Assembly (NCBI GenBank): GCA_026387085.1
Contig: JAPLMK010000117.1
Location: forward strand, 1 to 11,137
DNA from: Candidatus Omnitrophota bacterium
Lineage (GTDB): Bacteria; Ratteibacteria; UBA8468; MWAK01
Direction: 5' to 3'
DNA length: 11,137 nt
Shown: positions 1-7,422 of the stretch, piece by piece
Numbering within the stretch: position 1 is the first letter of the stretch
Layout of the letters: the number at the start of each line of letters is the position of its first letter
Program-made: the position numbers and the translations under genes
The notes under the pieces: model-generated
What the model was told of the DNA's origin: nothing
Database searches by the model: none
Seen by the model: only the letters and a program-made list of their open reading frames with translations

Positions 1-687
1 ACCAAAGAACAGATACGAAAATGCCTGGTAAATTTTAACAAAGGGGACAATAAAATAACCAACTTCTCCCGAGCCTACCGCCTGGAACCGGGTACCGGCT
101 GGGATGTTCCGCCCGGAGTGCTCCACGCGCCCGGCAGTCTCTGCACCTACGAGCCGCAGGAGGCCTCCGACGTCTTCGCGATGTACCAGTCCCTGGTCGG
201 AGACCAGATTATACCGGAGGAATTGTTGTGGAAGAACTCGCCGCCGGAGAAAGCGGGTAATTATGACTATCTGATCGAGGTGTTGGACTGGGAAAAGAAC
301 ATTGACCCTAATTTCGCTGCCAACCGTTTCATGCGGCCGAAGCCGGTCCGGCCCGAGAAAGAAATGAAAGCGGAAGGTTATAATGAAAAATGGATTACCT
401 ACCGTTCGGATAATTTCAGCGCCAAAGAACTTACCGTCCTACCGGGAAAAACCGTTACCATCAGGGATAACGCCTGCTACGGCCTCATCCTCCTGCAGGG
501 ACACGGCAAAATGGGTGCCTGGGACATTGAAGCGCCGGCCCTTATCCGATACGGACAGACGACCAGCGATGAATTCTTCGTCAGCGAAGAGACGGCCCGG
601 CAGGGAGTTACCATCACCAACCCTTCCCAGAACGACCCGATAGTGATGCTCAAACATTTTGGGCCGGGAAACCCGGACCTGAAATAA
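1..687 (+). CDS. double-cupin domain protein, C-terminal part (5' end outside window)
   Basis: The frame is open from base 1 to the TAA at 685-687 and gives 228 residues. Sequence upstream of the first internal GTG (118) reads as coherent protein in the same frame (PGTGWDVPPGVLHAPGS crosses it), so the gene begins before the window. The first visible block, with the GWDVPPGVLHAPGS stretch (residues about 33-46), looks like the second half of a cupin barrel, where a His in a PxGxxH context often binds a metal. A second barrel-like segment follows a linker rich in Pro and Lys: LTVLPGKTVTI, then LILLQGHGKMG, and GVTITNPSQNDP near the end. This pattern of two beta-barrels recalls bicupins and type I phosphomannose-isomerase-like proteins, but I see no diagnostic catalytic set, so substrate and reaction are unknown. 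A degenerate REP palindrome starts one base after the stop and could act as a 3' hairpin. The cupin fold is inferred from pattern only. Confidence 0.72.
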   Translation, partial: TKEQIRKCLVNFNKGDNKITNFSRAYRLEPGTGWDVPPGVLHAPGSLCTYEPQEASDVFAMYQSLVGDQIIPEELLWKNSPPEKAGNYDYLIEVLDWEKNIDPNFAANRFMRPKPVRPEKEMKAEGYNEKWITYRSDNFSAKELTVLPGKTVTIRDNACYGLILLQGHGKMGAWDIEAPALIRYGQTTSDEFFVSEETARQGVTITNPSQNDPIVMLKHFGPGNPDLK

Positions 688-688
688 A

Positions 689-712
689 TCGACCCTGAAA
701 GGGTAGCGCTAA
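689..712 (-). repeat. REP palindrome, degenerate copy (copy a)
   Basis: This copy holds the core GACCCT-GAA-AGGGT of the REP family seen at 6927-7727, in the reverse orientation. Read on the minus strand it has TTAG where the others have GTAG, and the outer stem is damaged (CGCT in place of CGCG). It lies between the stop of the cupin gene and the -10 box of hisD, and it occupies the place where a -35 box would be expected. It is probably an old, decaying copy. Confidence 0.75.
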
Positions 713-715
713 GTT

Positions 716-721
716 TATAAT
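716..721 (+). promoter_or_regulatory. -10 box of hisD, leaderless or nearly so
   Basis: A perfect TATAAT lies only 6 nt before the ATG of hisD at 728. Transcription normally starts about 7 nt after a -10 box, which puts +1 at or next to the start codon. There is no Shine-Dalgarno sequence between 688 and 727. No convincing -35 box is visible, because REP copy a fills that position; the best match is CTGAAA at 695-700 with a 15-bp spacer. Confidence 0.6.
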
Positions 722-727
722 TTTATT

Positions 728-1933
728 ATGAAAACCTTAAATCCTTCGGAACTGCTGAAGATACTGGAAAAACACCGCGCCAAACTTACCGGCGTGGAGG
801 AACGGGTCGCGGAAATCATCCGGCGGGTAAAAGAAGACGGAGAACCGGCGCTGCGGGAACTAACCAAAATTTATGACGGCTGCGAAATTGACGATTTTCG
901 GGTATCCGACGCCGAGCTAAAAGAAGCAAAAAATGAATTCCTGACCCCGGAATGGCGCCGGCGTCTCCAAAAAGTCGCCGGACGGATAAAAGATTTCGCC
1001 CAAAAGGAATTACCGAAAAACTTCCGAATTACGGAGCCGGAAGGAATATTAGAACGGATTTATGTTCCGATAGAACCGGTCGGCGTTTACATTCCGGCCG
1101 GAACCGCCCCGCTGGTATCCACGGTGCTAATGGCCATTGTGCCGGCGCAGACTGCCGGCGTAAAAAGGATAATCGTCGCCACTCCACCCGGAAAAGAAAA
1201 GGCGAATAAGGCGGTTTTAGCAACTTGCGCTTTCCTGGGCGTTTCCGAGATTTATAAGATCGGCGGCATCCAGGCGATAGCGGCGCTCGCTTTTGGAATT
1301 GGAAAAATTCCGAAAGTACCCATGATTATCGGTCCCGGCAACGAATATGTCGCGGCCGCCAAAAAACTTCTTTACGGTATTGTGAATTTGGACTGTCCGG
1401 CCGGCCCCAGCGAAGTGGTAGTCTTTGCCGATAAGACCGCCCCGCTCTCTTTCGTCTCCGCGGAATTGGCCAGCCAAGCCGAACACCGACACGGACTGGC
1501 CGTCCTGATTACGCCGGATAAAAAATTGACGGAAACAGCCGCGCGGTTCCCCACGGATGGTTTTATCGTTCTTTGCGGAAAAAAAGAAGCGGTTGATTTA
1601 ATTGAAAAAATTGCGCCCGAACATCTGGTCGTGATGACATCCAACGCCCGTGGTTTCGCGGCAAAAATAAAAAAATCCGGCGCAATCTTCATCGGAAATT
1701 ATTCGCCGGTTGCGCTCGGAGATTACCTGGCCGGACCCAGCCATATCCTGCCCACCGGCGGCGCGGCTGCCTCTTTCTCCGGACTTTCCGCGCTCACATT
1801 TTTGCGTTCTTATGCCCGAATTTCCTGGAACAAAAAAGGGTTGGAAAAATGGGCGGGCGATATTGCCGAACTGGCGGAACTGGAAGGATTACCGCAGCAT
1901 AAAAGAAGCGTCACTGAAAGAATTCGTTCTTAA
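728..1933 (+). CDS. hisD: histidinol dehydrogenase
   Basis: HisD (EC 1.1.1.23) makes the last two oxidations of histidine biosynthesis in the cytoplasm, L-histidinol to L-histidine, using two NAD+ and a zinc ion. The 401-aa product is slightly short for the family (about 430) but has all hallmarks. These include YIPAGTAPL (121-129), GPGNEYVAAAKK (202-213) and the AGPSE motif (225-229). The likely zinc ligands are Q250 and H253 in SQAEH, D332 in GDYLAGPSH, and H391 in LEGLPQHKRSV. The catalytic pair E298-H299 is in APEHL. The ATG at 728 is chosen because it starts a typical N-terminus and lies 6 nt after a TATAAT box. No other his gene is in the window, so it is not in a visible his operon. 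Its last 23 nt overlap the 3' end of nadE on the other strand. Confidence 0.97.
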   Translation: MKTLNPSELLKILEKHRAKLTGVEERVAEIIRRVKEDGEPALRELTKIYDGCEIDDFRVSDAELKEAKNEFLTPEWRRRLQKVAGRIKDFAQKELPKNFRITEPEGILERIYVPIEPVGVYIPAGTAPLVSTVLMAIVPAQTAGVKRIIVATPPGKEKANKAVLATCAFLGVSEIYKIGGIQAIAALAFGIGKIPKVPMIIGPGNEYVAAAKKLLYGIVNLDCPAGPSEVVVFADKTAPLSFVSAELASQAEHRHGLAVLITPDKKLTETAARFPTDGFIVLCGKKEAVDLIEKIAPEHLVVMTSNARGFAAKIKKSGAIFIGNYSPVALGDYLAGPSHILPTGGAAASFSGLSALTFLRSYARISWNKKGLEKWAGDIAELAELEGLPQHKRSVTERIRS

Positions 1934-3627
1934 AAGCGTTGGTGATGGGCAGGCGCCAATCCTTGCCGAAAGCGCGGCTGGTTATTTTGATGCCGGGAGG
2001 AGCCTGGCGCCTCTTGTATTCGTTCCGGTCTACCAACGCCGTAACCTTCCGCACCGTTTCCTTTCTGAAACCACTGGCGGAAATCTCTGCCAGCGAGCGA
2101 TTTTCTTCCACATAAGCGGCAAGAATCGGATCCATAACCGCATAATCGGGAAGAGTGTCGCTGTCTTTTTGATTTAGCCGCAACTCCGCAGAAGGGGGCC
2201 GTTTTATCGTCCGTTCCGGAATAACCGGCCTCAACTGATTTCGGTATGCGGCCAGACGATACACCAGGGTTTTGGGAATATCCTTAATCACCGCAAAGCC
2301 GCCGGCCATATCGCCGTAAAGAGTACAATAACCGGTGGCGATTTCGCTCTTGTTCCCGGTAGTGAGGACCAGATACCCGAATTTATTGGAAAAAGCCATT
2401 AAGAAATTGCCCCGGATACGCGCCTGGATATTCTCTTCGGTTATGCCCGGTTTTACACCAATAAAACTTTTCTTGAGAGTCTTCAGGTAAGCGCTAAAAA
2501 CTTCCTTGATGGAAATGATATGAAATTCAATCCCTAAATTATTTGCCAGTTCCTGGGCGTCTGTCCGGCTCATCTTAGCGGAAAACCGGCTGGGCATGAA
2601 GAGGCCGACTACCCGCTCTTTGCCCAAAGCATCAATTGCGATAGCCGCGGTAAGAGCCGAATCGATGCCTCCGGAAAGCCCGATAATTACCTTCTTAAAT
2701 CCGTTCTTCTCCACGTAATCCCTGGTTCCGGTAATCAGCGCCTGATATACCTCGGCCTCATCCGGAAGCCGACTTTCGATTCTCGATTTAATCAGTAACG
2801 GTTTAAATTTCCGCTTACTACAATACGTGCGATGAATCGCACCGCTACAATCCGCGGGAATGACATACACTTTTGTACCTTGGCGACTCTGAACAGGTCG
2901 CGCTCCGCGGGCACTTTCCGGTTCGATATCTACGACAAGCAGGTCTTCGGCGAAAGGTTTCGCCCTCGCCAAAATTTTACCTTCCGGGTTAAAAACCACG
3001 CTTTGACCGTCAAAAACCAGTTCATCCTGACCGCCGACCAGATTAACGTAAACTAAAAATACTTTGTATTCGGCGGCTCGATTAGACAGCATCCGCTCTT
3101 TTTGCTCCGCTTTGTTCCGCTGGTACGGCGTGGCTGCCGGCAGCAACCTGCCGGGAAACCGGTCCGACAGAATGCCAAATATCTTCGCAGATATTGACTC
3201 CGAAACAAAAATTTCCCAGGGAAAATACCTTATTTTCACAACCGACCTTAAAATAACGCTTTTCGTCAAAAACGCTGTAATTGGGCAAAAGATGTTTGTG
3301 ATAAACCGCCTGAACCTTTCCGCCGGCCATAATTGCGGCCGCATTGTAAAGGTCTTTTTTGTTACCGCTACGGTCAATAAACCCCAGGATTACGGTTATG
3401 CCCACGGCTTTTTTCGCAATTTGCGCAAGGCCTTTAAGATTAGCATCCGTGAAACTGGCCTTAAAAAGAAGGTCTTCCGGCGGATAACCGGGCAAAGCCA
3501 TCTCCGGAAAAACAACTACATCCACTCCGGATTTTTGGGCGCGTTTAATATAATCTTCAATCCGGGCCGTGTTTCCGGAAATATCTCCAATCGTAGCATT
3601 TATCTGGGCCAAGCCGAATCTCACCAT
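1911..3627 (-). pseudogene. nadE: glutamine-dependent NAD+ synthetase, frameshifted
   Basis: Two-domain NadE (EC 6.3.5.1) amidates nicotinic acid adenine dinucleotide to NAD+: an N-terminal nitrilase-type glutaminase feeds ammonia to a C-terminal ATP-dependent synthetase. The first frame (ATG at 3627, stop at 3082) gives the glutaminase triad E42 (VVFPEMALPGYPPEDLL), K111 (YHKHLLPNYSVFDEKRYF) and C147 (GVNICEDIW). After QVAAG (about 3136) homology moves to another frame at TPYQRNKAEQKERML (from about 3131) and continues to the stop at 1911. That part includes VNLVGGQDELVFDG, the PP-loop GLSGGIDSA, LTTGNKSEIATGYCTLYGDMAGG and RPPSAEL. The residues normally lying between, of the type GAxLIINISAS, are missing. 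The frame change needs a loss of 2 mod 3 nt, so a deletion near 26 nt fits. No other lesion is seen, so this is either a recent mutation or an assembly error. The joined length of about 570-580 aa fits the family. Divergent from the transporter gene at 3711. Confidence 0.93.
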
Positions 3628-3634
3628 AGGTTAG

Positions 3635-3664
3635 ATTGTACCTTAACCGCCGACCACCTGACAA
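3635..3664 (-). promoter_or_regulatory. nadE promoter, probably leaderless
   Basis: On the minus strand TTGTCA (3664-3659; 5 of 6 to TTGACA) is followed by an 18-bp spacer and TACAAT (3640-3635; 5 of 6 to TATAAT). Only 7 nt separate the -10 box from the ATG at 3627, so +1 should fall on the start codon. No Shine-Dalgarno sequence is present. Confidence 0.65.
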
Positions 3665-3672
3665 ACCCAATC

Positions 3673-3702
3673 TTTACTTATCCGGGCTGAAAAAGGTATA
3701 AT
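3673..3702 (+). promoter_or_regulatory. promoter of the CNNM/CorC-type transporter gene, probably leaderless
   Basis: TTTACT (3673-3678; 4 of 6 to TTGACA), an 18-bp spacer and a perfect TATAAT (3697-3702) lie 8 nt before the ATG at 3711. The run between is A+T only and contains no Shine-Dalgarno sequence. The promoter is back to back with that of nadE and shares with it the string AAGG directly before the TA of the -10 box. Confidence 0.65.
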
Positions 3703-3710
3703 AATAAAAA

Positions 3711-4979
3711 ATGGGATTGTCTCTTTTGGGGTTGTTTCTCCTCCTTGTTCTATCGGCTTTCTTTTCCGCGGCAGAAACTGCGCTTACTTCCCTGGGCAAA
3801 CTGAAAGTCAAAGCCATCATTGATTCTGAAGGACGCCGGGCTGAAGTCCTGAACCTCTGGTTAAAAAACCCGGGCCGCTTCCTGACCACCATCCTTGTCG
3901 GCGTTACAATTTCCGAAGTTTCCGCATCCATCTTAGCCGCCTACCTGGCAATTAAAGTCTGGGGCAACAAAGGCGCGGGCATTGCCACCGGCCTGATGAC
4001 TCTTTTGATTTTGGTCTTCGCGGAGATTGTTCCCAAGACCTTCGCCCGGCATCACTATGAAAAAGTAGCCCCGATTATCATCTGGCCCTTACTTTCCATT
4101 TCCTACCTCTTGAACCCGGTCGTCCGTTTTTTCGTGCTCATATCTGAGGGTATTATTCATCTCTTCGGCGGTCACCTTACTCCGCAAACCAGCCACATCA
4201 GCACGGAAGAGATCCGCACCTTGATTGACCTGGGCGGAGAAGAGGGCGCTCTGGCTAAAGAAGAGCGCGAAATGTTAAGCAGCGTGATTGAAATTCGGGA
4301 TACGGCGGTAGACAGTTTAATGACGCCCCGGATGGAAATAGCCGCCCTTCCGGAAGACGCTTCCGTAGCCGAAGCTTTTACCTTGATGGCCCGAGAGGGA
4401 CACTCCCGGCTGCCAATTTACCGGAACGATATGGACGATATCGTGGGCATGATCGATTCCCGGCAGATACTCTCCTGTATCGCCGAAGGCGAAAAAACCG
4501 TTCTCCTGCGCCAGATAATGCGGCCGGCCTTCTTTGTGCCGGAAACGATGAAGGTCTCAGACCTACTGAAAGAGTTCCGGCGCCGCAAATCCTATCTGGC
4601 AATCGTAATGGACGAATACGGCGGGACCGAAGGGCTGGTTACATTACACGACCTCATCGAGGAAATTATCGGCGAAATCCCGACCGAATATGAGGAGACC
4701 GCCGATTACCAGAAGATTAACGATAATACCTACCGCATCAAAGCCGAGATGGAAATTGAAAAAGTCAATGAATTATTGAATACGCACCTTGAAGAAGACG
4801 ACGATAACGCGGAAACTATCGCCGGTTTTGTCCTGAAACACCTGGGCCATTTCCCGGCAGTCAGCGAGCAATTTCGCTATCAGAATTTCCTCTTTACGGT
4901 GGAAGAAGCGGACGAACGCAGCATCTCCCTCCTCTTGGTGCAGAATCTAACCACCCGGCCTTCCCATGGAACCACCTGA
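3711..4979 (+). CDS. CNNM/CorC-HlyC family membrane protein (DUF21, CBS pair, CorC_HlyC)
   Basis: This 422-aa inner-membrane protein belongs to the family of bacterial CNNM homologues (CorC, MpfA, 'hemolysin family protein'), linked to Mg2+ (and possibly Co2+) efflux. The DUF21 transmembrane domain spans about 1-150: hydrophobic segments at about 4-22, 58-80, 90-108 and 120-150, with the conserved FFSAAETALTSL (17-28) and AEIVPKTFA (104-112). It is followed by the acidic linker STEEIRTLIDLGGEEGAL (164-181). A CBS pair covers about 200-320, with MTPRMEI (204-210), GHSRLPIY (230-237) and DEYGGTEGLVT (301-311); such pairs bind adenine nucleotides and Mg2+. A C-terminal CorC_HlyC domain follows (about 335-410, ending SISLLLV). 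Length and domain order are normal. It is not the CorA-associated soluble CorC, which lacks DUF21. Its 3' end overlaps the next gene by 14 nt, so the two are probably co-transcribed and translationally coupled. Confidence 0.94.
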   Translation: MGLSLLGLFLLLVLSAFFSAAETALTSLGKLKVKAIIDSEGRRAEVLNLWLKNPGRFLTTILVGVTISEVSASILAAYLAIKVWGNKGAGIATGLMTLLILVFAEIVPKTFARHHYEKVAPIIIWPLLSISYLLNPVVRFFVLISEGIIHLFGGHLTPQTSHISTEEIRTLIDLGGEEGALAKEEREMLSSVIEIRDTAVDSLMTPRMEIAALPEDASVAEAFTLMAREGHSRLPIYRNDMDDIVGMIDSRQILSCIAEGEKTVLLRQIMRPAFFVPETMKVSDLLKEFRRRKSYLAIVMDEYGGTEGLVTLHDLIEEIIGEIPTEYEETADYQKINDNTYRIKAEMEIEKVNELLNTHLEEDDDNAETIAGFVLKHLGHFPAVSEQFRYQNFLFTVEEADERSISLLLVQNLTTRPSHGTT

Positions 4980-6909
4980 AAAAGACGGCGCCAAGCAAGC
5001 CGCCGAAAAAGTCGCTTCTTTTCTGAATACCCGAATTACAAAAACCGGCATCACCTACCGCGTTCTTTCCTTTAACCCGCGTCACCTCTTTTTTGATAAC
5101 GCCGGGCACACCTACACCGCGCACTTTAACCAAAGAACGAAGGGTTATCTTGTGCTGGTGGAATCGGCTCCGGAAACAAAAAAGAATGAATTGGCGTTTC
5201 CCGTTCAAAAATTTCTGGTGCGCCGTAAAAGCATCTTTATTTATACCAATTTTACCCTCATCGCCGAATACTTATCCCGCTTCCTGAAAAAAAGGGGCTA
5301 CCCGGTCGGAAAAACGGATTGGTCGGAAACAACCAGCGTTTTTCAATTCAAGATTGTAAGGGGAGCCATAACCGCCGGTCCATTTTCAGCCCTGGTTCAA
5401 GCTAATTTCATCCGTAACCGTTTCTCGGCCCGGATGAAAGACAAAGATGAAAAAACCCCTTATTTTTGCAGCCTCCACAATCAATACGTCTTTACCTTCC
5501 GCCACCGCCTTTTAATTAAAAACGGCGCCGTAAACCTGGACAATCTTCTTCTTTCCTACGCCGAAAACGAAATCAAAAGCGCCGGCATCAACCGTAGCCC
5601 AGGAGACGCAAAATCTTACCTGAACATTCTGCCGGGCGTCAATCCGGTCGCCCTCTTTAAAAAAACTATATACGGCTTAAGGAGTCCCAACCTGCGCGCC
5701 TTCTATTCTGACGAAGGCCTGATGCCGGAAGCGCGACGCGTCATGAACTTAGTTATCCTGCTTAACCTCGCCAGCAGCATCATCAGCGCCAGCGTCTTTG
5801 TCCGGGTGGCAGAACGTTTAAAAGGAAATACCTGGTATACTCTGGCGGCCGGCGCCCTGCTTTTCTTAAGAGTGCCGGCTGAAATATTTAATATGCGCCG
5901 CTCCCTAAAGATTACCCGCAATCTGCCGGGTTCGCGAATCCAGAAAATTGAAGATTCGGAAGAATTCCGCGCCGTTTACGAAGCAAAACCATTTCGTTCC
6001 TGGCGTAACTTTGAACGCGGCTACACCGAACTCTTCCGTGGCACCGAATATCTGCCGGAAAAGATTGAAAAATACCGGCTGGTTAAACCGACACTTTACA
6101 AATTAATCGCGGAAGGAAAAAAAGAAGAAGTCGCCTTATTTTTAAGGAACGAATTGGGCTTGAACGAAGAAGCAACCGCTTCTTTGCTTCCCCTGGCTCA
6201 ACAGTTGCAACCTCTGGACCGGGAAGAGGTTAAAGCGGTTTTCAGCAACCGCATTGAACGGTTAAAAAAAGAGGGCCTTACGCTGGAAAGCGAATGGCCC
6301 AACCTGCTGGAATTCGTCAACCGGACTCTCCCGAATCTGCTGGAAAGAGATACTGTCTCCGGCGCCTATAAATCCCTGAAAAACGCCTTAAAACGGGCAG
6401 AACGTCCGCCCGAACGCGCCGAACTCTTTACCCTGGTTGATACTTGTTATCGGACCCTGATTCCGTTCCGCCGGGCCGACTTTTTGTTTGTTATCTCTCT
6501 TCTTATCGTCGGCTACAGCGCTACCTATTCTCCGGACATGCCCATCATCGCCTTCGCAATCTATTACCTCTTTAACGGCGTGATGATTCAACTTCTCCTT
6601 TCCGGATATGAGCGCATAAGTATGCCGGTCTGGATGCAGTATATTTTCCGAGAAATGGAAAATGACCCGGCCATCGTTTCTGCTTCTGATACCTGGAATG
6701 AATTCAACAGCCAGCAAACGCGCCTACTGACTATCTTCTCTTCGCTGGGCCTGATTTTGGGCGTTTCCGGACGGCTTCTGGCAAAGACCACTCACAATAT
6801 CTCCTGGTTCGGGGTGGACGCCCTGGCCGTGCTCCTTTTACTGCTTGGTCTCCGGGAATGGTTTAAGTTCTATCAGGGGTTACGCCGGCGCTGCCGGTTG
6901 GAAGAGTAA
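4966..6909 (+). CDS. hypothetical multi-pass membrane protein, 647 aa
   Basis: I do not recognise this protein. The ATG at 4966 lies inside the end of the transporter gene (14-nt overlap) without a Shine-Dalgarno sequence, which suggests translational coupling. A soluble N-terminal part (about 1-255) is rich in basic and aromatic residues and has alternating beta-type stretches (YLVLVESA, SIFIYTNFTLIAEYLSRFL). Two hydrophobic segments follow at about 259-280 and 289-305. A charged, helix-rich middle region (about 310-500) has leucine-rich stretches such as ALFLRNELGLNEEATASLLPLAQQL. Four more hydrophobic segments lie at about 504-521, 526-546, 587-604 and 614-632, and the tail is basic (RRRCRLEE). 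That makes about six membrane helices around a large, probably cytoplasmic, loop. I see no nucleotide-binding or protease motif. The coupling to a CNNM-type transporter suggests a shared membrane or ion-related role, but this is inference. Codon and base usage look like its neighbours. Confidence 0.82.
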   Translation: MEPPEKDGAKQAAEKVASFLNTRITKTGITYRVLSFNPRHLFFDNAGHTYTAHFNQRTKGYLVLVESAPETKKNELAFPVQKFLVRRKSIFIYTNFTLIAEYLSRFLKKRGYPVGKTDWSETTSVFQFKIVRGAITAGPFSALVQANFIRNRFSARMKDKDEKTPYFCSLHNQYVFTFRHRLLIKNGAVNLDNLLLSYAENEIKSAGINRSPGDAKSYLNILPGVNPVALFKKTIYGLRSPNLRAFYSDEGLMPEARRVMNLVILLNLASSIISASVFVRVAERLKGNTWYTLAAGALLFLRVPAEIFNMRRSLKITRNLPGSRIQKIEDSEEFRAVYEAKPFRSWRNFERGYTELFRGTEYLPEKIEKYRLVKPTLYKLIAEGKKEEVALFLRNELGLNEEATASLLPLAQQLQPLDREEVKAVFSNRIERLKKEGLTLESEWPNLLEFVNRTLPNLLERDTVSGAYKSLKNALKRAERPPERAELFTLVDTCYRTLIPFRRADFLFVISLLIVGYSATYSPDMPIIAFAIYYLFNGVMIQLLLSGYERISMPVWMQYIFREMENDPAIVSASDTWNEFNSQQTRLLTIFSSLGLILGVSGRLLAKTTHNISWFGVDALAVLLLLLGLREWFKFYQGLRRRCRLEE

Positions 6910-6974
6910 GGTGTTGCTGATATAACGTAGTGCGACCCTTTCAGGGTCGCTAAAATTCTTTTATATCAAACACC
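6910..6974. repeat. imperfect 14-nt inverted repeat enclosing REP copy b
   Basis: GGTGTT-gc-TGATATAA (6910-6925) and TTATATCAAACACC (6961-6974) are perfect reverse complements over 14 nt apart from the 2-nt insertion gc. REP copy b sits in the loop, so the whole could fold as a long stem topped by the REP hairpin. The right arm is coding sequence for the C-terminus of the RAYT (VFDI). It lies where two convergent transcripts end and may act as a two-way 3' structure, although no clear T-run follows. Confidence 0.6.
6927..6950 (+). repeat. REP palindrome (copy b), right after the 647-aa gene
   Basis: The copy reads GTAG-T, then an 8-bp perfect stem GCGACCCT / AGGGTCGC around the loop TTC. The GTAG tetranucleotide 5' of a hairpin is the known mark of RAYT-linked REPs. 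It starts 17 nt after the stop at 6909, and its last base is also the last base of the RAYT stop codon (TAG on the minus strand, 6952-6950). With copy c it forms an inverted pair around the transposase gene. Confidence 0.9.
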
Positions 6975-7417
6975 AATGATCCGGAAAACGGATAATTTGT
7001 AAAATCGTTTGCTAACTTTTTCCTCACGGGATTTTCCAAAATATACCTGGCTACGCTTTTCACATCTTCATCATTCCTTAAAACATGCTCATAGTAATTT
7101 TCCTGCCACAGCTTCCCACCGGTTGTTTTCTTGTACATATAAGACGTTTTTTGCTTTAACATCGGAACAAATTTCTTCAGATTTGAATCTTCTTTTTTCC
7201 CTTCAATTAAGAGATGCAGATGTTCTGGCATGAAACAGTAAGCCCAAATTGAAAATCCGTAATTTAATGAAATATTTTTGATAAGTTTCAAACTCTCTTT
7301 TACGATATTTTCCTCTGTAAAAACAGGCATTTTCCCATTACAAACAATTGTAACAAAATATTTATAAAAACCAATGTATGAAAAATCTTTAAGGCGTAAT
7401 CTTTTTTGAAATTTCAT
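6950..7417 (-). CDS. REP-associated tyrosine transposase (RAYT), Y1/HUH family
   Basis: The 155-aa product is a single-domain Y1 (HUH) nuclease of the RAYT group, which cuts single-stranded DNA at REP hairpins and forms a 5'-phosphotyrosine link. The beta-strand FVTIVCNG (21-28) is typical of the N-terminus. The metal-binding HUH motif is H66-L-H68 in CFMPEHLHLLIEG. W104-Q-E-N-Y-Y-E-H-V follows, as in other RAYTs. The catalytic tyrosine is most likely Y125 in VARYILENPVRKKL. Length is normal for the family and the frame is intact, so it may be active. The gene is clearly richer in A+T than its neighbours, which suggests horizontal acquisition. No Shine-Dalgarno sequence precedes the ATG; instead REP copy c ends 5 nt upstream, so its hairpin could restrain translation. 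A weak -10-like GATAAT (7479-7474, minus) is the only promoter hint. An IS200 TnpA is less likely, given the NPVR motif and the REPs. Confidence 0.92.
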   Translation of the reverse strand: MKFQKRLRLKDFSYIGFYKYFVTIVCNGKMPVFTEENIVKESLKLIKNISLNYGFSIWAYCFMPEHLHLLIEGKKEDSNLKKFVPMLKQKTSYMYKKTTGGKLWQENYYEHVLRNDEDVKSVARYILENPVRKKLANDFTNYPFSGSLVFDIKEF

Positions 7418-7422
7418 TTTCG

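Noticed and set aside
118..687. A GTG start at 118 for the first gene
   Set aside because: The same frame is open to base 1 and gives coherent protein before 118, so the gene is truncated by the window edge.
1710..2177. 155-codon plus-strand frame bridging hisD and nadE
   Set aside because: It reads hisD out of frame and nadE antisense; the true frames are certain from motifs.
3082..3377. Programmed frameshift in nadE
   Set aside because: No slippery heptamer is visible at the junction, and conserved residues are missing, not merely out of frame. NadE is not a known recoded gene.
3064..3690. 208-codon plus-strand frame opposite nadE
   Set aside because: It covers the antisense of conserved NadE motifs and runs through the nadE promoter; the translation has no protein-like pattern.
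6927..6960. Classic intrinsic terminator at REP copy b
   Set aside because: The hairpin is good, but only a broken run (taaaattctttta) follows, so I record it as a REP and not as a terminator.
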